Positions 59,820-64,000 of a DNA stretch of 64,000 nt are shown piece by piece. Within the stretch, counting starts at the first letter, position 1; each line of letters starts with the position of its first letter. Under the pieces are notes generated by a model, which was not told the origin of the DNA, ran no database searches, and was given only the letters and a program-made list of their open reading frames with translations. The translations under genes and the position numbers were made by a program. Where the stretch lies: NCBI RefSeq assembly GCF_004137855.1, contig NZ_QBKB01000002.1, positions 1,089,277-1,153,276 on the forward strand, given 5' to 3'. Source of the DNA: Methanohalophilus profundi (lineage in GTDB: Archaea; Halobacteriota; Methanosarcinia; Methanosarcinales; Methanosarcinaceae).

Positions 59820-59853
59820 TGGGGAGAGTTTTTCTCCCATCTTCTTTTTTTTT
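59818..59853 (+). terminator. Terminator after the lipoprotein gene
   Basis: GATGGGGAGA and TCTCCCATC pair around a T-rich loop, directly at the stop codon, followed by a run of nine T. Confidence 0.7.
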
Positions 59854-59911
59854 ATTTGAATAATATCTAATCGATTATTGCTATGATTGCTACCGGGCAG
59901 ATAACAGGTAG

Positions 59912-60250
59912 TCAGGAAGTAAATACTTCAACTAATTTCTCTTCGACTTGTCGCATCTTTTCTGAACTCAGTGTTCCTGATTTTGCAAGAATTGTATCCA
60001 CATCCAGAGTCATTATCATGTTAGTTTTTACAAGACTGGATGATGGTAATGATCCTTTTGCGAAATCCTTTGAGTTCACTTGTATTGCATATTCGTCATT
60101 GCGTGTCGTTTGACTTGTAATTTGACATACAATCACATTAGTCCCTGTTGGACAGGCAACTACCAGTACTGGTCGGGTTTTTAACTTCGACATATCTGTA
60201 TAGGGAAATGGTATAACCACCACATCCCCCTTCCTGACCGTTCCTGCCAT
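59912..60250 (-). CDS. PemK/MazF-type toxin
   Basis: 112 residues. RNase fold with the motif KGDVVVIPFPYTDMSKLKTR and PVLVVA, then CQITSQ, typical of MazF-like endoribonucleases. It starts 12 bases after the AbrB-like gene's stop, so the antitoxin is translated first. Stop TGA. Confidence 0.82.
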   Translation of the reverse strand: MAGTVRKGDVVVIPFPYTDMSKLKTRPVLVVACPTGTNVIVCQITSQTTRNDEYAIQVNSKDFAKGSLPSSSLVKTNMIMTLDVDTILAKSGTLSSEKMRQVEEKLVEVFTS

Positions 60251-60262
60251 TGGTAAAATACC

Positions 60263-60547
60263 TCATGTTTCGGTATGTTCATTTTCCAGGGCATGTTCAA
60301 GCAGATTATCCCATGCTTGATCTTCCACTGGTGTATCCCACTCTTTGGCAAACGAAGGCTCGGATGTTAAAGCACATTCTAATTTTTCCAATACGTATGA
60401 GAGTGGGCGAATCTCTATATGATCCGAGTATGCCACAATTGCGGCATGTGAGCCTTCCGGGAATGTGCTGTTTCGCAGATTCTTAGGTATGACAATTTGC
60501 CCTTTTGAGGACACTGTCATTTCTTTGAATCCAATAATTGCGTCCAT
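60263..60547 (-). CDS. AbrB-type antitoxin
   Basis: 94 residues. N-terminal SpoVT/AbrB swapped-hairpin DNA-binding domain (MTVSSKGQIVIPKNLR). The C-terminal tail is acidic and probably neutralises the toxin. It forms a toxin-antitoxin pair with the PemK/MazF gene and probably represses its own operon. Confidence 0.82.
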   Translation of the reverse strand: MDAIIGFKEMTVSSKGQIVIPKNLRNSTFPEGSHAAIVAYSDHIEIRPLSYVLEKLECALTSEPSFAKEWDTPVEDQAWDNLLEHALENEHTET

Positions 60548-60875
60548 TCCAAATTCTCCTTTTTATTTTTTATAACGATATCTCTCATTTACCTTTGGAG
60601 TTTATGTAAGACAAAGTCTTTGGTAAAATTTTATCTTACTCTGTATTGCTCTGGAATAATACATAAATTTATGGTACCAGATTTTCAATCTGGAAAAACA
60701 CATCCCCTTTGTGATTTGTCTATCCAGAATCACACTGGGATTCATGTTAAGGATGGAGCGGAAATGGTACAAACTTATTCGGTCAACAACAGGGTTTTTC
60801 AGAAAACTCAATAAAACAAACTTACTTATGCGCTCAACGATATATTAGAATATACCAGAGCAATGAGGAACTTAC
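60548..60875. other. Intergenic region without a convincing gene
   Basis: 328 bases between the antitoxin gene and a small plus-strand gene. Open frames exist on both strands (about 64 and 69 codons) but neither has an RBS or a recognisable sequence. It may be a decayed gene. A TATA-like AATATAT lies near 60839-60849, before the next start. Confidence 0.4.
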
Positions 60876-61163
60876 ATGTCAAAAATAACCGAACCACCAA
60901 ATGTTCAATCTAACGTCAGTGAACAAATCGGCACATCAGCATGTAGTAATAGCCTGTCAGATGACAGGCAATCTGAACACATTGAACAAATGGCACGAAA
61001 GGCAACAACACGTGCAGCAAATGATGCTCTTAAAAATGGCAGGGCTATTACAATCCAACAGGGTAATGCTATTGTCAGGAAATATCCGGATGGTAGGATC
61101 GAAGTGATCAAAACACTTGAAAACGCATTCGTTGTCCCCAAAAAACGTATGTATAAACTATGA
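60876..61163 (+). CDS. Small conserved-looking protein of unknown function
   Basis: 95 residues. Polar N-terminus rich in Ser and Gln, then a helix (HIEQMARKATTRAANDALKN), then a short beta unit (AITIQQGNAIVRKYPDGRIE) and a basic end. The beta unit looks like a small hairpin that might bind nucleic acid; this is speculative. Neighbours are toxin-antitoxin-like genes. Confidence 0.55.
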   Translation: MSKITEPPNVQSNVSEQIGTSACSNSLSDDRQSEHIEQMARKATTRAANDALKNGRAITIQQGNAIVRKYPDGRIEVIKTLENAFVVPKKRMYKL

Positions 61164-61199
61164 AGCGGATTCGAATATTTGCTGGACCAAATAAATGAC

Positions 61200-61481
61200 T
61201 TACCTTTCTTTTTGGATGTAAATCTGTTGAAGTTGTTCTTTGGTCATAGGACAATCTATAAGATCACATAACTGTTCCTTAGAAAGATTTAGTTGTTTGC
61301 CCATTTTACTCAAAAGATTGCTATTATATTCCATTTTGCTCCCGTGGCTTATGAATGTTCTATTACCGGTCTTCTTGCCATCCAGATAATAAACATAAAA
61401 TATGTGATGACCTTTACGTCTTTCTTCAAAACCTTTTTTGGACAATACTTTTTGTATCGTTTTTGCTTTATATGAGGCCAC
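61200..61481 (-). CDS. HicA/YcfA-like small protein
   Basis: About 93 residues from GTG 61481. The core KVLSKKGFEERRKGHHIFYV with the single catalytic His resembles the HicA mRNA interferase dsRBD-like fold. A longer C-terminal helix pair follows (MGKQLNLSKEQLCDLID). No HicB antitoxin is adjacent; the 325-residue gene upstream overlaps it by about 14 bases and may be its partner. Confidence 0.6.
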   Translation of the reverse strand: MASYKAKTIQKVLSKKGFEERRKGHHIFYVYYLDGKKTGNRTFISHGSKMEYNSNLLSKMGKQLNLSKEQLCDLIDCPMTKEQLQQIYIQKER

Positions 61482-62445
61482 GAGAGTTCCCCACAATTGA
61501 AATCAGTTTCTCCCTCAGTAGTTGGCCACTTTTAGATAACTCATCATCAGTCAGGACATATTCCTGATATAATATGAAGAGTTGTTCTTCCAATTCTTTA
61601 AAAATATCTTTCATCCTTGCATTCATAGCAAAAAGACCCAATTCATCGTTGGAACCAATAAAAAGTTCATCTTCTAATGTAAATTCAATGGGGATTTTAT
61701 TCTTTAGTTCCATAATTCTATCCGGATAAGAAATATTGTCAAGAGTATAGTAACAGGTTTGTTCTATCGAATCTTCACTATCAATGAACAATCCAAAGTT
61801 TCCTTTATGTAACGGCTTCATTGTTCCACGTAATACTACAAATTTTCCAAGATGCTCTTGCACCCAATCTTTAATTTCAGGATCAAAATAGCAATTTATT
61901 TTCCCTTGATTACTTTCAACCGTTATCTTCTTACTCTGGCCAATATTTATCCCGGATATCCATCCAAAAATTTCCTTCTCATAATCTCCAATGGGTTTGT
62001 GTAAAAGTTTCTTTATACTCTCTTTTCGAAAACCCTTTAGTTGTATTTGTGAATTGCCCTGGAATCCTATCGATAATGTACGTTTGGAATTTTCATCTGG
62101 CCACATTGCATAAAATTCTCTAAGTAATTTGTTTACTCGATGAGGATCATTAACAATATTGTACAATTCTTCTTTTGGAATATCTTTTTTAGAGAGAGCT
62201 TCAAGAAATTCGTTGGTAGCGACTATAGACCTTTCACCGATTGTTCCACATTCTCCAAGAGCTGTTTGCTCATTACTTATTTGGAGGTCAGCATGTACAC
62301 TACCCATTTCAATATCAGTAAAAAGTAATGTGCAGTATTTTTTCACATCCTGTGGGAAATCTCCGCCTTCACGACAAGTATTTTCAAAATAATAATCACC
62401 AAGATTGTAAATGATATTTTGAAGATTCTGGATTGTATTAGCCAC
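61468..62445 (-). CDS. Protein of unknown function overlapping the HicA-like gene
   Basis: 325 residues, soluble, no signal peptide. AT-rich codon use and a balanced charge, unlike the acidic core genes, suggest an acquired gene. The middle part contains an OB-like strand pattern (EIFGWISGINIGQSKKITVE and GKFVVLRGTMKPL). The C-terminal 60 residues are helical (MKDIFKELEEQLFILYQEYV). I do not recognise the family. Coupled to the HicA-like gene by overlap. Confidence 0.6.
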   Translation of the reverse strand: MANTIQNLQNIIYNLGDYYFENTCREGGDFPQDVKKYCTLLFTDIEMGSVHADLQISNEQTALGECGTIGERSIVATNEFLEALSKKDIPKEELYNIVNDPHRVNKLLREFYAMWPDENSKRTLSIGFQGNSQIQLKGFRKESIKKLLHKPIGDYEKEIFGWISGINIGQSKKITVESNQGKINCYFDPEIKDWVQEHLGKFVVLRGTMKPLHKGNFGLFIDSEDSIEQTCYYTLDNISYPDRIMELKNKIPIEFTLEDELFIGSNDELGLFAMNARMKDIFKELEEQLFILYQEYVLTDDELSKSGQLLREKLISIVGNSRGLI

Positions 62446-62886
62446 ATCCAGTACAGGAATCTTCTTTTCTCCATCTATAGATAGAGAATTTTACCTTTAT
62501 CTTTTGGAGTTTCCATTGTACCACTTGGAAGGATATGATATCAGTATATTAAATTTTCTACCCTTGTACTGGGTGTAACACTTTAAAGTTAATATACATT
62601 TTGGGAAATACTTGCATTATAAAGGATAACTATAGCAATATCAAATTGGGACGGGCAGAGAAAATGTTTAATCATCTAATTTTATAATTTAAGCGTAAAA
62701 CTTCTGTGTCTTTTGAATCGCATCAAATCAGATTTAATAAGAGTTTCATTTTAAAATGAAGCATCGGGATGTAAGTTCCCCTTAATCCTGATCACACTTA
62801 TGGCCGATAGGCGCCCTTATTGCAGTGCAACTCGATTTTAATCGATACTTTTTAATATCACTTTTACCTTCTGTATGTGCTACCAG
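62446..62886. other. Intergenic region before tRNA-Met
   Basis: 441 bases with no gene. ATCGGGAT (62764-62771) can pair with ATCCTGAT. A TCGATTTTAATCGA palindrome lies near 62832-62845. TTTTTAATATC about 30-40 bases before the tRNA is the likely tRNA TATA box. Confidence 0.45.
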
Positions 62887-62996
62887 GCCCGGATAGCCTA
62901 GTTGGTTGGGGCGCCAGACTCATAGGGTAAACGATTGGGTGCTCCCATGTCTCCTGAGACATCTGGAGGCCGCGTGTTCGAGTCACGCTCCGGGCA
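62887..62996 (+). tRNA. tRNA-Met (CAT) with a 36-nt intron
   Basis: Acceptor GCCCGGA pairs with TCCGGGC, discriminator A. Anticodon stem CCAGA/TCTGG with loop CTCATAA once 62925-62960 is removed. That insertion lies after position 37, the canonical archaeal intron site, and anticodon CAT is at 62921-62923. T arm GCGTG-TTCGAGT-CACGC. CCA is not encoded. Elongator Met is likely, because the acceptor begins with a G-C pair; Ile2 (CAU modified) cannot be excluded. Confidence 0.85.
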
Positions 62997-63157
62997 TCTT
63001 TTCTTAAAAGTAAGACTTATTTTAGGTTTGCTCAGGATGTATTTTTGTTTGTTCACTGTTTTTTGTAAAAACCAAAATTAGTAAGTGGACCAAATGAAAT
63101 TCTCTGTGTACAATCTCTGAAAAGATAGAAAAATGGATCAAAAAGAATATGAGAGAT

Positions 63158-63295
63158 TTATAATTTTTCAAGTCTTCTCATTAGTTCTCTATTTCTTTCC
63201 ATGCTCTGCTCAAAGCGTTTTTGTTCTTCCGTAGTAAGAGCAGATTCCTTCTTATTTTTACATTTCATATATGGATAAGATACACTCTGCTTCAT
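63158..63295 (-). CDS. Small basic protein, 45 residues
   Basis: Reading frame from ATG 63295 to TAA. RBS GGAGAGG lies 7 bases upstream of the start. Sequence MKQSVSYPYMKCKNKKESAL is followed by a helix rich in Glu, Arg and Gln ending in MERNRELMRRLEKL. Similar short helical proteins occur in archaeal genomes, but I do not recognise this one. Confidence 0.55.
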   Translation of the reverse strand: MKQSVSYPYMKCKNKKESALTTEEQKRFEQSMERNRELMRRLEKL

Positions 63296-63836
63296 GTTAT
63301 ACCTCTCCTTATAAGGTTATGAGTCCTATAAATATTATATGTGTAATGCTTTTTGTTGTCAAATACATCTGGTATTTAGACGCCTTTAAAGCTAACTAAC
63401 CTATTATTTTACAAATAATTATCGTTGAGGGTGTTATATACTTCAATGTGAATTTACAATCACATCTTCCTCTGCTATACGTTTCTCTGTGTCCAGAATT
63501 CGGGATTCCTGAAATTTCTTCTCCACCAATTTATTGTTTAGTTTAGGTAAGAAGGAGTTAATCAGAAATCTCGTAAATTTTGATAGATATTTTTACTTCC
63601 GCCCTGCTTGCTACACATTTAATAGTTTTAACAAATATACAAAAATAGGTTAATTAAATTTGACATATTGATATTAGTACTCAAAAATAGGGTTTGTACA
63701 ACTCTATCTACCTTAGGTCGCATAATATAAGGGTTTGCCCTGGTACTTTAAAATATTCTATTGATATTTTGTACATATTAATAAAAATATATTGATCCAA
63801 CGGTATTAATATGCCTAAATAATCCTGCTTTCAAAA
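63296..63836. other. AT-rich intergenic region
   Basis: 541 bases with no open frame that has an RBS and no recognised RNA. Dominated by A/T runs. Confidence 0.5.
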
Positions 63837-64000
63837 TGTTTATATACCAAAAGCGATATTCATGTGTTCCCGCACAATACGTGTGTGGAAACATAATCAC
63901 CTTCATATCAATGGAGACAGGAGATAACAATTCTGTCTGACTCACGCAATGGCAGTTCGGTGAATTCTGATCGTTAGTATTAAGAATTCACTGTGCAGGG
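63837..64000 (+). ncRNA. Promoter and start of a structured transcript, cut by the window end
   Basis: TATA box TGTTTATATACC at 63837-63848 is followed by three stem-loops. GTTCCCGCAC pairs with GTGTGTGGAAAC (about 63866-63892). AGACAG (63915-63920) pairs with CTGTCT (63933-63938). TGAATTCT (63961-63968) pairs with AGAATTCA (63983-63990). No open frame with an RBS begins here. It is either a small RNA gene or the long 5' leader of a gene beyond the window. Confidence 0.45.

Noticed and set aside
60602..60814. Transposase remnant or small gene on either strand
   Set aside because: Both frames are short, lack an RBS and show no motif I can name.
1..64000. CRISPR arrays, insertion sequences or prophage
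   Set aside because: No regularly spaced repeats, transposase genes, terminal inverted repeats or phage structural genes were seen.

Overview
The window looks like chromosomal DNA of a methylotrophic methanogenic archaeon of the family Methanosarcinaceae, probably from the salt-tolerant Methanohalophilus/Methanolobus/Methanococcoides side. The clues are formyltransferase Ftr, a corrinoid protein with UroD-type methyltransferases, tyrosine decarboxylase MfnA (methanofuran), Taw1, DNA polymerase D small subunit, aRF1, Orc1/Cdc6, a PGF-CTERM S-layer protein and TATA-box promoters. The genus is an inference.

Layout. 1-4.2 kb: end of an RPA gene, then an orphan corrinoid protein, a UroD-family methyltransferase and a histidine kinase. 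4.4-10.8 kb: five consecutive CBS-domain genes (18 CBS domains), an RNA ligase and an EF-Tu-like GTPase in one co-directional run. 10.8-16.2 kb: a KaiC-like ATPase, a SpoIIM-like membrane protein, a divergent pair of zinc/corrinoid methyltransferases and a secreted protein. 16.2-22.7 kb: information processing (ArgS, aRF1, Taw1, PolD small subunit, signal peptidase). 22.7-27.6 kb: an acetolactate-synthase-like enzyme, cdc6, a probable replication origin with repeated ORB-like sites, and mfnA. 27.8-37.7 kb: site-2 protease, TraB-like protein, PH-domain pair, ftr, CopB-type ATPase, K+ channel, riboflavin kinase/regulator with ribB, tRNA-Pro. 37.9-46.9 kb: TrkA/TrkH, an ABC exporter, mutS-mutL. 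46.9-51.9 kb: cobalamin genes cbiD-cbiE and the cobalt transporter cbiMNQO. 51.9-56.3 kb: CBS protein, cation/proton antiporter, Ca-type P-ATPase. 56.5-64 kb: KaiC-like ATPase, S-layer protein, lipoprotein, MazF/AbrB and HicA-like modules, intron-containing tRNA-Met, and a mostly non-coding end with a truncated structured transcript.

Two observations cut across the window. First, all 59 gene ends I could read stop with TAA or TGA and none with TAG, while TAG occurs inside four otherwise continuous conserved reading frames (a CBS protein, an acetolactate-synthase-like enzyme, MfnA and the histidine kinase). This fits UAG being read as an amino acid, presumably pyrrolysine, in proteins other than methylamine methyltransferases. 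Second, about 20 single-base frameshifts, mostly in homopolymers, interrupt conserved genes (corrinoid protein, UroD-type methyltransferase, kinase, RNA ligase, mfnA, site-2 protease, copB, K+ channel, ribB, trkH, ABC ATPase, mutL, cbiQ). This looks like sequence error. Spans given here follow the repaired gene, and the break is described in each entry.
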